55,755 bases of DNA from Pirellulales bacterium (lineage in GTDB: Bacteria; Planctomycetota; Planctomycetia; Pirellulales; JADZDJ01), in NCBI GenBank assembly GCA_020851115.1, contig JADZDJ010000006.1, positions 1 through 55,755 of the forward strand. Reading direction: 5' to 3'. Below are positions 25,861 through 37,226 of this stretch, piece by piece; position 1 is the stretch's first letter, and the number at the start of each line of letters is the position of its first letter. The translations under genes and the position numbers were made by a program. The notes beneath the pieces were generated by a model, which did no database searches, was not told where the DNA came from, and saw only the letters and a program-made list of their open reading frames with translations.

Positions 25861-27081
25861 TCAGTTGCTGCTCGCTTCGCAGCACCCACAAGCGCCTCGA
25901 TTGAGGCAGTCGATCAATTGCCGTAAGCGCCCCAGGCTGCGGCGGTTGAAATGGAACACCAGTCTCGGCAACGCGACGAGCGCCGGCTCGTCGCGCTCTT
26001 CGCGCAGCGGCCCGCTCAGCGTGAATTGGCCATCGACGATGATGTCGCCAAACCGCTCATTGATCTCCTTGAGCAACCGATCGGAGATTGGATCGTGTAA
26101 CCGAATCACCAGATTATTCTTCACATACCTCATGCTGTGATAGACGCGGAAAAAGCCCAGAATTTCTTCGACGGCCGCGTCGACCGAGTCGGTCAGCTTG
26201 TAGAGCGACAGGTCTTCCGGCGAGATCATCTTGTCCGCCAGCAAGCGATCTTCGATGAATTTCATAAAGGGTTGCCAGAATTGTCCGCCCGGCTCGTCGA
26301 GGAACACGACGGGGACCATGTCGCGCTTGCCGGTTTGCAAGAGCGTGAGCACTTCCAGCCCTTCGTCAAGCGTTCCAAAGCCGCCAGGGAACAGGCAAAC
26401 GGCATCACACTCCTTCACGAACATCAGCTTCCGCGTGAAGAAGTACTTCATGTGAACCAGCTTCGGGTCGCCGGCGATGATCGGGTTCGACGACTGCTCG
26501 AACGGGAGCATGATGTTCAGCCCCATCGAGTTTTCCCGCCCTGCGCCGACGTGCCCCGCTTCCATGATGCCGCTGGCCGCACCGGTAACGACCAGCCAGC
26601 CACGCTCGGCCATCGCACGGCCGAACTCAACGGCTTGCTGATAGGCACCTTTGTCCGGCCGCGTGCGGGCTGAGCCAAAAACCGTCACCTTGCGCCGCGA
26701 GCGATAGGGTGAAAAGACCTTGAACGCATATCGCAGTTCGCGCATCGTGCGGCTGAGGATCTTCAAATCGCCGCGCGATGGTTTGTCGGCCGCCAGCTTT
26801 TCTGCTGATTCTTTGATTTGTTCGATGAGGTCGGTGATGCGATCTCGAGCCAGTGCATGGACATTGCCATCGACAACGCTATCGAGTGCAGCAGGTATTG
26901 CTACTGGATCGATCGCGGCAGCCGCAATCAGCGCGCTAGCCAATTCACGCGAAGCGGAGTGCTTTTCGACGCTGGCCACCGGAACCTTGCCATTTGCCGC
27001 GGCGGCAGGCCCTGAAGGAACCTTTCCGGTCGGCGCTGGTGGTCGAGAATCGTTCACTTTTTGGTCTTCCTTGCGTACCAT
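25861..27081 (-). CDS. LOG family (lysine-decarboxylase-like Rossmann) protein with extensions
   Basis: A 406-residue protein. The central domain (about residues 130-310) is a LOG/TIGR00730 Rossmann fold: KVTVFGSARTRPDKGAYQQA, LVVTGAASGIMEAGHVGAG, and the signature PGGFGTLDEGLEVLTLLQTG with the 'PGGxGTxxE' core. Family enzymes act as phosphoribohydrolases on nucleotide 5'-monophosphates. Compared with LOG proteins of about 200 residues, this one has a roughly 125-residue N-terminal part (Ala-rich, then helical) and a 90-residue C-terminal part (NNLVIRLHDPISDRLLKEIN) of unknown role. Such long forms are known in planctomycetes and proteobacteria as 'TIGR00730 family' proteins. Cytoplasmic. Confidence 0.82.
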   Translation of the reverse strand: MVRKEDQKVNDSRPPAPTGKVPSGPAAAANGKVPVASVEKHSASRELASALIAAAAIDPVAIPAALDSVVDGNVHALARDRITDLIEQIKESAEKLAADKPSRGDLKILSRTMRELRYAFKVFSPYRSRRKVTVFGSARTRPDKGAYQQAVEFGRAMAERGWLVVTGAASGIMEAGHVGAGRENSMGLNIMLPFEQSSNPIIAGDPKLVHMKYFFTRKLMFVKECDAVCLFPGGFGTLDEGLEVLTLLQTGKRDMVPVVFLDEPGGQFWQPFMKFIEDRLLADKMISPEDLSLYKLTDSVDAAVEEILGFFRVYHSMRYVKNNLVIRLHDPISDRLLKEINERFGDIIVDGQFTLSGPLREERDEPALVALPRLVFHFNRRSLGRLRQLIDCLNRGACGCCEASSN

Positions 27082-27229
27082 GATTTACTGCCGACGTGTG
27101 GAATCGAGAAGGCAAACGGCATTGAAATTATACCCTAACGCGTCGAATTCACCACACAGATACTGCGACACGGAGCTGCCAAAATTACTGCACTTTTCTG
27201 CGCTACCACGCAACGACCGTGGAAATTCC

Positions 27230-29602
<2,373 letters not shown>

Positions 29603-29819
29603 CTAGGCGCGGAGATGCAACGGAATTTGAAATTCGCGTGTCTGTAGGCAGCGAACAAGTTAGGCTGCGGATATTTTGGCTCGACGCAGGGCAATGGAGG
29701 GTGAATAATCGGACAAAGGCTTTAGCTCAAATGGTCATGGGAGATTTCTCGACGACACCACTTTTTTGATCGGAGTAGCATCATCCCATATTCTATCCAG
29801 CGCCCCTCGAAGCAGGTAG

Positions 29820-30438
29820 ATCGAAACGGAGATCAAAGACCCGCGACTGCGCGGCACTATCCGCCGAGTGCAGCCGGCTTATGTACAACTCGACAACGGC
29901 AGCGGCGTGTTTATTACCGCTAAAGGTCGCATCCTGACGGCCGCACATGTCGTTCGCGGCTCGAACGAATCGATTTCGACCCGATTCTCCGATGGCCACA
30001 AATTCGCCGCCTGATGCACGGTCATCGACGAAAAGCACAACTTATCGATTTGCAGCATCCCCCAATCTGTTGATGTTCCGTTTGCAAGAGTCGCTAAATA
30101 TCCGCCTCGTGAAAGCACGCTGATCGTCTGCGTCGGCCAACCCCGCACGACAACTCTCAGCGGCAAACCGACCGGCTTCAAACCGCTTCATGTCTCAACC
30201 GAAAAATCCGGGACTTTTTCCCCAATCCGGTCTGACTCAACGCCTGGGTTGCACCAAGCGCGATGCTTGGACTTCGATGGGCCGCTCGGGAAGCCTACTT
30301 TTTGATGGTGCAGACAAAATCGTCGCGCTGCACAACAGTTGGGATTCAACCATCGCGATGCGCCTCGTGGTGACGCAGCAGGCGATTGTAAAGTTTCTCG
30401 CAGCGAACGGCATCGTTGCGACGATTGGCGGCGAATAG
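29820..30438 (+). pseudogene. Trypsin-like serine protease, inactivated
   Basis: The first frame reads TEIKDPRLRGTIRRVQPAYV, then GSGVFITAKGRILTAAHVVR with the catalytic-His motif TAAHV. It hits an in-frame TGA at 30012-30014 and continues as VIDEKHNLSICSI, where the Asp region lies. Somewhere between about 30190 and 30290 the frame shifts, and the catalytic-Ser region GRSGSLLFDGADKIVALHNS and the tail AIVKFLAANGIVATIGGE are read from another frame. With one stop, one frameshift and no signal peptide left, this is a decayed secreted protease. Confidence 0.72.
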
Positions 30439-30519
30439 CTTGATTCCGTCGAACGCGCGGCTAGACTGTAATTGGAAAATCCGTGCAGTCCATTGCGCAA
30501 TTGGCGCGAGCAACGACTA

Positions 30520-30762
30520 ATGACCATCGAGAAACTTCGTGCTGTTTACGAACAGGTGCCCTTTCGACCGTTCGTCATTCACTTGGCTGACGGTCGAGGA
30601 ATACCAGTGCTGAGTCGCGAATTCGTCATGGCAGTGCCAAGTGGACGAACCATAATTGTTTGCCAACCAGACGACACGGTAAACATGATCGACCTACTTC
30701 TCGTCACCGATCTCGAATTCCGCCCGACGACCAATGGCGCTCATCGGCGACGACGAAAGTAG
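30520..30762 (+). CDS. Small conserved planctomycete protein of unknown function
   Basis: An 80-residue protein from ATG 30520: MTIEKLRAVYEQVPFRPFVI, HLADGRGIPVLSREFVMAVP, SGRTIIVCQPDDTVNMIDLL. The pattern 'RPFRPFxIHLADGR ... PxGRTIxV ... IDLLLVT' recurs as a stand-alone small protein in planctomycetes and verrucomicrobia. It is probably a small beta fold. No function is known. Its stop lies about 35 bp before nadE and the two are co-directional. Confidence 0.62.
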   Translation: MTIEKLRAVYEQVPFRPFVIHLADGRGIPVLSREFVMAVPSGRTIIVCQPDDTVNMIDLLLVTDLEFRPTTNGAHRRRRK

Positions 30763-30798
30763 CAGTGCAGATCCGGTCGTCGAGCGTCTCACCCGCCT

Positions 30799-32790
30799 AT
30801 GCAACTCCTTCACGTCGGCGCAGCCGTCCTTAATCAGACGCCTCTGGCGTGGGACGAAAATCGCGCGAACATTGTGGCGGCCATTCGCGCTGGGCGCAAG
30901 CGCGGCGTCAGTGTTCTCTGCCTGCCGGAACTCTGCATCACCGGCTATGGTTGCGAAGATGCATTCCTATCGCCCGCCGTCCAGCAAATGGCCTGGCGTG
31001 TGCTCTGCGAGATTTTGCCCGAAACTCGGGGTATGATCGTTTCGCTTGGCCTGCCGCTGTTGTATCACAATGGACTTTACAACACGGCCTGCCTTGTGGT
31101 CGATGGCAAGATCGCAGGCTTTACGGGAAAGCGCTATTTGGCCGGCGACGGCCTACACTACGAGCCGCGGTGGTTTAAGCCTTGGCCGATCGATCGCCAG
31201 GCAATGGTTTCCATCGACGGTCAAGATTTTCCGCTTGGCGACATCTTCTTCGACTGCGGCGGAGTGAAGATCGGCTTCGAGATCTGCGAAGATGCTTGGG
31301 TTGCCAATCGTCCTGGCGGCGAACTCTCACTCCGCGGCGTCGATCTCATCCTCAACCCTAGCGCCAGTCACTTTGCTTTCGGCAAGTTCGATGTCCGGCA
31401 GCGATTCGTCCTGGAAGGCTCGCGGGCATTCGGCGTGCACTACGTCTATTCGAACTTGCTCGGCAATGAAGCGGGGCGAGCAATTTACGATGGCGGCGCG
31501 CTGATCGCCTCGGCCGGCCAATTGCTGGCTATGGGGCCGAGGTTTTCATTTGCCGAATGGGGCTTGACCACCGCGCGGGTCGATCTCGATTCAGCCAGAC
31601 TCAGCCGTTCGCGCACCAGCAGCTTCAAGCCAGAATTGATGGAGCAAGCCGACCATTGCATCCGTGTTCCTTTCTCGTTTCCTGGCTGCGAGCCGGCAAC
31701 GCAATCCATCGAGCACGCGGCCTGGGAACGCGGTCCACATGTGAAAGAGGAAGAGTTTGCCAGGGCGATCTCACTGGCGATGTTCGACTATATGCGCAAA
31801 AGCCGCTCGCGCGGATTCGTCGTTTCGATCAGCGGCGGGGCCGATTCGGCCGCGGTTTCCTGCCTGGTGGCGATGCTGGTGAAGCTTGGCGTTGCCGAGT
31901 TGGGATTGGCGAGTTTTTTGGCCAAAATCGCGTATTTTGGTGAGATCCAGTCGGCCATCAACGAGCGGGAAATCATCCGCCATTTGCTCGCCTGCGTGTA
32001 TCAATCGACCCGCAATAGTTCCAATACCACGCGTAGCGCCGCCCGCGGAGTGGTCGAAGCCATCGGCGCGGAGTTTATGGAGTTCGACGTCGATTCTCTG
32101 GTGCAAGAATATATTCGTATCGTTTCTCACGCGCTCGGTCGCGAATTATCGTGGACCACCGACGATCTGGCGCTGCAAAACATCCAAGCCCGCGCTCGGT
32201 CGCCAGGGGTGTGGATGTTGGCCAACGTCCGCGGAGCGCTGTTGGCTTCGACCAGCAACCGCTCGGAAGCGGCCGTCGGCTACGCTACGATGGACGGCGA
32301 CACCAGCGGCGGCATCAGTCCCGTGGCCGGCATCGACAAAAACTTCCTGCGCCGCTGGCTACGTTGGCTCGAAACAGACGGGCCGCATGAATTGGGGCCG
32401 ATACCAGCGTTGCACGCCGTCAATGTGCAAGCCCCGACGGCCGAGCTGCGCCCCGGCGCTGCCAAACAAACGGACGAAGACGATCTGATGCCGTACGATT
32501 TGCTCGACGCGATCGAGCGCGCCGCCATCCGCGATAAACGCAGCCCGGCGGAAATCTTTCAGTTGATGCAGGTTGAATTTCGTCAGTATTCCGCGAAGCA
32601 ATTGCTCATATGGGTTGAACGCTTCTTCCGCCTCTGGTGCCGCAATCAGTGGAAGCGCGAACGCTACGCACCGTCGTTTCATGTGGACGATGAGAATCTC
32701 GACCCCAAAACCTGGTGCCGCTTTCCCATTCTCTCCGGCGGATACGAACGAGAACTTGCCGAATTGCGAGCGTCCGCGCTAGTAAAGTGA
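30799..32790 (+). CDS. nadE: Glutamine-dependent NAD+ synthetase
   Basis: A 663-residue protein with an N-terminal nitrilase-type glutaminase. Its Glu-Lys-Cys triad is visible as Glu44 (CLPELCITGYG), Lys111 (GKRYLAGDG) and Cys163 (FEICEDAW). The C-terminal synthetase domain has the PP-loop SISGGADSAA at about 343-352, then STSNRSEAAVGYATMDGDTS. It converts nicotinate adenine dinucleotide, ATP and glutamine to NAD+. The long two-domain form matches the family. Context does not show other NAD genes, though the NAD-using ligA is nearby. Confidence 0.93.
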   Translation: MQLLHVGAAVLNQTPLAWDENRANIVAAIRAGRKRGVSVLCLPELCITGYGCEDAFLSPAVQQMAWRVLCEILPETRGMIVSLGLPLLYHNGLYNTACLVVDGKIAGFTGKRYLAGDGLHYEPRWFKPWPIDRQAMVSIDGQDFPLGDIFFDCGGVKIGFEICEDAWVANRPGGELSLRGVDLILNPSASHFAFGKFDVRQRFVLEGSRAFGVHYVYSNLLGNEAGRAIYDGGALIASAGQLLAMGPRFSFAEWGLTTARVDLDSARLSRSRTSSFKPELMEQADHCIRVPFSFPGCEPATQSIEHAAWERGPHVKEEEFARAISLAMFDYMRKSRSRGFVVSISGGADSAAVSCLVAMLVKLGVAELGLASFLAKIAYFGEIQSAINEREIIRHLLACVYQSTRNSSNTTRSAARGVVEAIGAEFMEFDVDSLVQEYIRIVSHALGRELSWTTDDLALQNIQARARSPGVWMLANVRGALLASTSNRSEAAVGYATMDGDTSGGISPVAGIDKNFLRRWLRWLETDGPHELGPIPALHAVNVQAPTAELRPGAAKQTDEDDLMPYDLLDAIERAAIRDKRSPAEIFQLMQVEFRQYSAKQLLIWVERFFRLWCRNQWKRERYAPSFHVDDENLDPKTWCRFPILSGGYERELAELRASALVK

Positions 32791-32826
32791 CGACGGGCGA
32801 CTGGCGAATGTGTCGGTAAGGGCAAA

Positions 32827-33552
32827 CTATTTGCGGCGCACCCGCTCGGTGAGTTTGGCAACCACCGCGGCAAATTCATTTCGCCGTTTCGTGAACTCGC
32901 CGATGATCTTCGGCCCAGGTCCACGGACATAGTCGATCATGATCTTCTCCGCCGCGACAAACTCCGCCGCCATGTCCGCCACCTCAGTCGCTATTTCCAG
33001 CGGAATCCGCACAACACCGTTTAAGTCGCCGTGCAGCAGGTCGCCTTGATTCAGCGTTAATCCGCCGACATGCACCGGCAGGCCCACGTGCAGAATGTGG
33101 CAATAGGCATGAGAGCAAATCGTCCCGCCGGTGAACACGGGAAACTTGAGGGCGCGAACTTGTTCGAGATCGCGGCCGGTGCCCGAGGTAATTAACCCGA
33201 CAGAACCGAACGCTTGATAGGTTGAGCACATCACTTCGCCAAACGTCGCGGCGACCGGCGGATCATCGAGGTCTTGAAAAACGACAATCGGCGGCCCCGG
33301 CAACTCCGCAAAGCGCGCTAACTGCCCTTCGATGCTGCTGTAAGCATCGCCGCCGGCCGGAGGCGCATCGCTTCGAAACGCCGCCGTCGCGGCAAAGCCG
33401 ACCATCGGCGGCAATTCTGGAAACGCCGCTCGGACGCGGCCATCCAAATACCCCCGATTGCGAGGCGTCACATTGAATAGTTCAACGACGTTGCTGATCG
33501 TGGGTGTATCAAACTTCGCAAGCGCCGCCAAAGTGCTGCTCGAAATCACCAT
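32827..33552 (-). CDS. RraA-like / class II aldolase-like family protein
   Basis: Set to start at ATG 33552 (MVISSSTLAALAKFDTPTIS), giving 241 residues; 20 extra codons upstream are open. The protein matches the RraA/HMG-aldolase family: DTPTISNVVELF near the N-terminus, GTFGEV-type core (AATFGEVMCSTYQAFGSVGL), the TSGTGRDLEQVRAL segment, and GDLLHGDLNGVVRIPLEIA, the metal-binding 'GD-x-x-x-x-D-x-x-GVV' loop. Members are aldolases of hydroxy-keto acids or regulators of RNase E; which applies cannot be read here. Divergent from the dehydroquinate-synthase-like gene. Confidence 0.78.
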   Translation of the reverse strand: MVISSSTLAALAKFDTPTISNVVELFNVTPRNRGYLDGRVRAAFPELPPMVGFAATAAFRSDAPPAGGDAYSSIEGQLARFAELPGPPIVVFQDLDDPPVAATFGEVMCSTYQAFGSVGLITSGTGRDLEQVRALKFPVFTGGTICSHAYCHILHVGLPVHVGGLTLNQGDLLHGDLNGVVRIPLEIATEVADMAAEFVAAEKIMIDYVRGPGPKIIGEFTKRRNEFAAVVAKLTERVRRK

Positions 33553-33697
33553 CGCAAATTGATCCTTGGTTTGAGCCGGATGCAGTGTAATCCGCGCCGA
33601 GGAGCCTTGCAATTCTGTCAGGCTAACCGCTATTTGGTTTTTGCCGTCTCACCGGTTAGAATCAAACTAGTCTGAAATCCGCCCGTACTCCCACCCG

Positions 33698-34960
33698 ATG
33701 GGCTTCATGTCTAAGCAGGCTTCCGATCCTGGCGCATTGCGACAATCAATAGACGTGCCCTTTGCCGTGCCGTTTGTGCATCGACTGCGAATAACGCGCG
33801 ACGTGCTCGGCGTTGATTCGCAAGTGCTGCTCGATCTGCTCGAAGCCGCGGAAGGCCAACCCGCACGCGTACAGTTTTGGGTTGATGCCAATGTGGCCGA
33901 GGGACAGCCCGAATTGCACCAGCGGATTCATGCCCTCTGCCGGCGAAATCGCGGCCGGATCAGTGTCGTAGGCAACATCCAACTTGTCCCCGGCGGCGAA
34001 GAGATCAAGAATGATGTTCACATCCTGGAACGGATGCTGAAAGTGTTTAACGCTCACGACTTGGACCGCCGCAGCTATGTCGTTGTTATTGGCGGCGGGG
34101 CAGTGCTTGATGCTGTGGGGTTTGCCGCGGCCGTCGCCCACCGCGGCTTGCGGCTAATCCGCCTGCCTACAACGACGCTCGGCCAAGCCGATTCAGGCGT
34201 TGGCGTAAAGAACGCCGTCAATTTATTCCAGAAGAAAAACTGGGTCGGCTCCTTCGCGGTGCCTTGGGCAGTCATCAACGACGCTTCCCTGCTCGCCACG
34301 CTCCCCGACCGCGATTTCCGCTGCGGTTTCGTCGAAGCTGTGAAAGTTTCGCTACTGAAAGATCCGCAATACTTCGCCGACATTTGCGCCTCGGCAGAAC
34401 AAATTCGCGCGCGCAACATGGAAGTTTGCCTTAGCGTCATTCGCCGCTCGGCCGAGTGGCATTTACAACACATCACCCGTGGCAGCGACCCTTTCGAAAT
34501 GCTCGAAGCTCGACCGCTGGATTTCGGCCACTGGCTCGCCCACAAGCTGGAAGCCATGACGAACTTTGAAGTCCGCCACGGCGAAGCGGTGGCCGTCGGC
34601 GTGGCTGTCGATACGATCTATTCGTCTCTCGCACTTGGCCTATCAACCGAACAGGCCGACCAAGTCATCCAGTGCCTGGTCGATCTCGGCTTTAAGTTCG
34701 ATTGCCTGCGACTGCAAAATTCTGCCCTCCTCTTCGACGGCCTCGAAGAATTCCGCCAACACCTCGGCGGCCGCCTTACCGTGACGATGCTCCAAGGCAT
34801 CGGCCAGCCCATCGATGTCCACGAGATCGACCTGGATGCGATGCACGAAGCGATTGAGCGGATAGCCCATGACCTGCCGCAGGGGCGTAGGCCATCAACG
34901 GTGCTCGATGAAAGCGGCCGCGATCGCAGTCTGGCTCGATTCTACGGGAGCAGAATGTAA
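33698..34960 (+). CDS. 3-dehydroquinate synthase family protein, EboD-like
   Basis: A 420-residue protein (an alternative start is MSKQASDP, three codons in). It has the sugar-phosphate cyclase core: [70 protein letters not shown], and the metal-ligand region [17 protein letters not shown] ... [13 protein letters not shown]. The GSDPFE and [11 protein letters not shown] patterns resemble EboD of the ebo cluster rather than the housekeeping AroB. Substrate is probably a sugar phosphate; no other ebo gene is seen in the window, so it may act alone or as the organism's AroB. Confidence 0.82.
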   Translation: MGFMSKQASDPGALRQSIDVPFAVPFVHRLRITRDVLGVDSQVLLDLLEAAEGQPARVQFWVDANVAEGQPELHQRIHALCRRNRGRISVVGNIQLVPGGEEIKNDVHILERMLKVFNAHDLDRRSYVVVIGGGAVLDAVGFAAAVAHRGLRLIRLPTTTLGQADSGVGVKNAVNLFQKKNWVGSFAVPWAVINDASLLATLPDRDFRCGFVEAVKVSLLKDPQYFADICASAEQIRARNMEVCLSVIRRSAEWHLQHITRGSDPFEMLEARPLDFGHWLAHKLEAMTNFEVRHGEAVAVGVAVDTIYSSLALGLSTEQADQVIQCLVDLGFKFDCLRLQNSALLFDGLEEFRQHLGGRLTVTMLQGIGQPIDVHEIDLDAMHEAIERIAHDLPQGRRPSTVLDESGRDRSLARFYGSRM

Positions 34961-34961
34961 A

Positions 34962-35141
34962 TTAGTCCAACGGTTGGCCAGTTGCTTGGTAGTCGATCAA
35001 TCGAATGCGATGGTGTCTTTCGTCGACGACTATCTCCGCACCTTGAAGTGGTTCCAGCACCCAACAGAGAACTTCGTCGTAGTCGCTTCGCGCGAACCAA
35101 AGTATTAAATGGCGAATCTGCTGCCTGATAGGTGATGCCAA
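34962..35141 (-). CDS. Possible small protein with non-ATG start or gene remnant
   Basis: A minus-strand frame converging on the previous gene (stops 1 bp apart) reads SPIRQQIRHLILWFARSDYD, EVLCWVLEPLQGAEIVVDER, IRLIDYQATGQPLD. The composition is protein-like, but no ATG exists in frame before an upstream stop near 35190; the TTG at 35141 is one choice. Either a small gene with an unusual start or a truncated one. Function unknown. Confidence 0.3.
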   Translation of the reverse strand: MASPIRQQIRHLILWFARSDYDEVLCWVLEPLQGAEIVVDERHHRIRLIDYQATGQPLD

Positions 35142-35191
35142 CGCGGATTCGAGTGCATCAAAATGAAAAATCGATTCTTTGAGGTATAGCT

Positions 35192-35422
35192 ATGCCCACA
35201 TCCGTCGAAGATCTCTGTCGTACGCAGTCCGTCACCTTCGACCAACTCGTCGCGCGCGCTAGCCTCGATTCCGAGCGCGTCAAAGCAATTCTGCTTCGGC
35301 GCTGGACTCCCAGCCCCGCGGAGCGGCAAAAGATCGCTGCCGTGTTCGGCGTGGCCGTCGACGAAATTGCCTGGGGGCATGCTACCCCAATCCAGCATCT
35401 CTACGGCCACGGACCCGGCTAG
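35192..35422 (+). CDS. Small helix-turn-helix protein
   Basis: A 76-residue protein preceded by GAGGT at good spacing. The pattern VTFDQLVARASLDSERVKAI, RRWTPSPAERQKIAAVFGVA, VDEIAWGHATPIQHLYGHGP is that of a small XRE-like HTH domain whose tail 'WGHATP-QH-YGHGP' is conserved among planctomycetes as far as I recall. It may bind DNA or act as an adaptor. No partner gene is evident. Confidence 0.62.
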   Translation: MPTSVEDLCRTQSVTFDQLVARASLDSERVKAILLRRWTPSPAERQKIAAVFGVAVDEIAWGHATPIQHLYGHGPG

Positions 35423-35502
35423 CATCCGACGCTGAACCTCTCGCGCCGAATGAAAATCGCTGGGCGAACGCGAATCTCTCCACAACCATCAGTGGGGCTT
35501 TC

Positions 35503-36072
35503 TTACGGCAAAAACTGCTGGCACCAGAAAATCGTGCCATCCGGCGTCCGATAGGCCGCCACGCCGATGCGGCGGTGGCCGCTATTGAGGATGTTCGCGC
35601 GATGGCCGGAACTGCCCATCCACGAGCTGACCGCTTCGTCGCTCGACCGCTGGCCCATCGCAATATTTTCCGCCACGGGGAGACTAGTATGTTGCAGCGA
35701 GTGATTGTTCGTCATCCAAGCGGCATGGGTGCGAGCCGACTGAATCAAGTTGCGATCGATCATCAGCGGCGGCAGTCCGTAGCGAGCGCGCTCGACGTTC
35801 GTTTTTTCAATGACGTTTTTTTCAATTTCGTGCAATCCCTTGAGCTTCGGATCACCCGGCTTTGTTTCCGCCTGTTTTTCTTCAAAGTGTTGGACGTCCG
35901 CCGAGCTTTGCTTGGTGGCTTCGGCCGAAGTCGGCGCATTTGCCGCAGTCGCTTGCGGTTGAGCAGTCGCGTGCTTCACTGGCGACTGGCCAATTTTGGC
36001 ATCAGCGGCTTCGTTTCCTGGATCGGCTAGAAATGCGGCAATGGCCGCGGCAACAACAATCTTACAGAGCAT
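35503..36072 (-). CDS. CAP (SCP/PR-1) domain exported protein
   Basis: A 189-residue protein with a strong ribosome-binding site (AGGAGGAATT) before ATG 36072. The signal peptide is MLCKIVVAAAIAAFLADPGN; an Ala/Gln-rich linker runs to about residue 75. The CAP domain follows: IEKTNVERARYGLPPLMIDR, ARTHAAWMTNNHSLQHT, VAENIAMGQRSSDEAVSSWM, GSSGHRANILNSGHRRIGVA. The cavity His and Glu (HAAWM, AENIAMG) and the second His (GHRANIL) are present. Secreted CAP proteins bind lipids or act on envelopes; the role here is unknown. Confidence 0.86.
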   Translation of the reverse strand: MLCKIVVAAAIAAFLADPGNEAADAKIGQSPVKHATAQPQATAANAPTSAEATKQSSADVQHFEEKQAETKPGDPKLKGLHEIEKNVIEKTNVERARYGLPPLMIDRNLIQSARTHAAWMTNNHSLQHTSLPVAENIAMGQRSSDEAVSSWMGSSGHRANILNSGHRRIGVAAYRTPDGTIFWCQQFLP

Positions 36073-36487
36073 GGCACAATTCCTCCTGGTGCCTGAAAAA
36101 ATGAAAAAGCGACGCAGTGCCTTTCGAGGCTACTTCCTGTTCCGTGGCCTGGCGATCATCGCCCTGGTATGAGCGACACGCAATCAGCCAACGGTTGCCG
36201 CATCGGCTCGCATCGGTGGGGCCTTCGGTTCTCACGAAGGCTGCGAAACACGCGACAATCCATCCGGTGAGTTCAAGCCAAAATAGCGGCCCAACTGCGA
36301 CTGGCAAGGGGCCGCCGACAAGTTGCGCGTCGACGCAGCCAATTCGGACAATTCGACTGCCGCTAACTCCCGTGATCAAAGATACTTACTGCAATCAGCC
36401 TCGGCGCAAGTTTTTTTCCGAATTCGGTTGGCACCCCTTGCCCAGCCCCGCAAGAGACGGGCGCTGGTCGCCGTGATCACAGAAGAA
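36073..36487. other. Intergenic region without a convincing gene
   Basis: A minus-strand frame at 36062-36379 (105 codons, VDAQLVGGPLPVAVGPLFWL) overlaps the CAP gene's start and its Shine-Dalgarno. It has no recognised motif, so I leave it uncalled. The CAP promoter should lie here. Confidence 0.4.
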
Positions 36488-36558
36488 AGCGGGTGAAGGG
36501 AATCGAACCCTCGTATCTTGGTTGGGAACCAAGCGCTCTGCCATTGAGCTACACCCGC
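36488..36558 (-). tRNA. tRNA-Gly (anticodon CCC)
   Basis: Read on the minus strand the gene starts GCGGGTGTAGCTCAATGGCA and ends CACCCGC plus a T discriminator. It folds into a cloverleaf: 7-bp acceptor stem GCGGGTG/CACCCGC, D arm GCTC/GAGC, anticodon arm CTTGG/CCAAG with loop TTCCCAA, and T arm GAGGG/CCCTT with TTCGATT. The anticodon CCC reads GGG codons. No CCA is encoded. tRNA genes are common integration sites; the Argonaute remnant begins about 190 bp to its right. Confidence 0.95.
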
Positions 36559-36743
36559 GACCCGTTCGCCGCCAATTTCACGCCACGAGAACCGGACGAA
36601 TCACCCTCGATTCTAGCTGTCGGTCTTCCCGCTGCAAAGCTGCCACCCGCTCAATCCCGTTGGCCATTCTCAGCGGCGTTGATTCCTATTCCGCCGCCGT
36701 CGCGGAACTACATACTCCCGCAGGCATTGCACGACGTGTCGTA

Positions 36744-37223
36744 TTCGACTGTTGATTTGGCGTTCGAGAGTCGAATCAACAAACAATTCCGAACGAAAAC
36801 CAACGTCAGCGTTGAATCCAGGAAACTTTGGGAACAGGTTTGGCTGTCTGCTCTGCTTTGCCGGAATCTCGTTTTTGCATTTGTTCAGCCAGCCTTTGAG
36901 CCCCTCAATCGAGGAGGTACTGCCTGCAATCCCTACGCGAATACGTTTGGGAGCGTTGTCGCAATCAAAATCGAGTGGGTAATAGTTCATCAAGCCGAAA
37001 CGAATATCAATATGCTGACTCGTTCCGAATTGAAGCTCCGGCTCGTCGAACCGAATGATGTTTATGCGTCGAAGAGCCTCCCATGTAGCAAGTCGTTGTC
37101 GGACTCTGTTTCTCCGCCAGGCGGCAGCCACACTTTTTCCGGAATGCCCCAGTCCACGTTGAACTCAACCATCGGGCCGAAAGCGAGTTGTGGGTAAGGC
37201 TCAAGCTTTAACTTGCTCCTATT
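36744..37223 (-). pseudogene. Remnant of a short prokaryotic Argonaute operon
   Basis: Two overlapping pieces on the minus strand. The first (37223 to the stop at 37062-37064) reads KLKLEPYPQLAFGPMVEFNV, DWGIPEKVWLPPGGETESDN, DLLHGRLFDA and looks like the C-terminus of the APAZ-type partner. The second, in another frame overlapping that stop, reads FDEPELQFGTSQHIDIRFGL, PKRIRVGIAGSTSSIEGLKG, PAKQSRQPNLFPKFPGFNAD. This matches the N-terminus of short pAgo proteins, which begin 'EP-x-L-x-F-G ... D-x-R-x-GL ... FPGF'. Similarity fades after LERQINSR near 36744, and a random tail runs to 36670. No MID pocket residues, PIWI domain or effector domain remains. The gene order partner-then-Ago with overlapping ends is the usual one in these defence systems. 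The APAZ label is inference. Confidence 0.55.
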
Positions 37224-37226
37224 TCA

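Noticed and set aside
36062-36379. 105-codon minus-strand frame before the CAP gene
   Set aside because: Overlaps the CAP gene's start and its strong Shine-Dalgarno; no recognised motif.
36493-37197. 234-codon plus-strand frame over tRNA-Gly
   Set aside because: Its beginning is the antisense of the tRNA gene and the rest is antisense to the Argonaute remnant.
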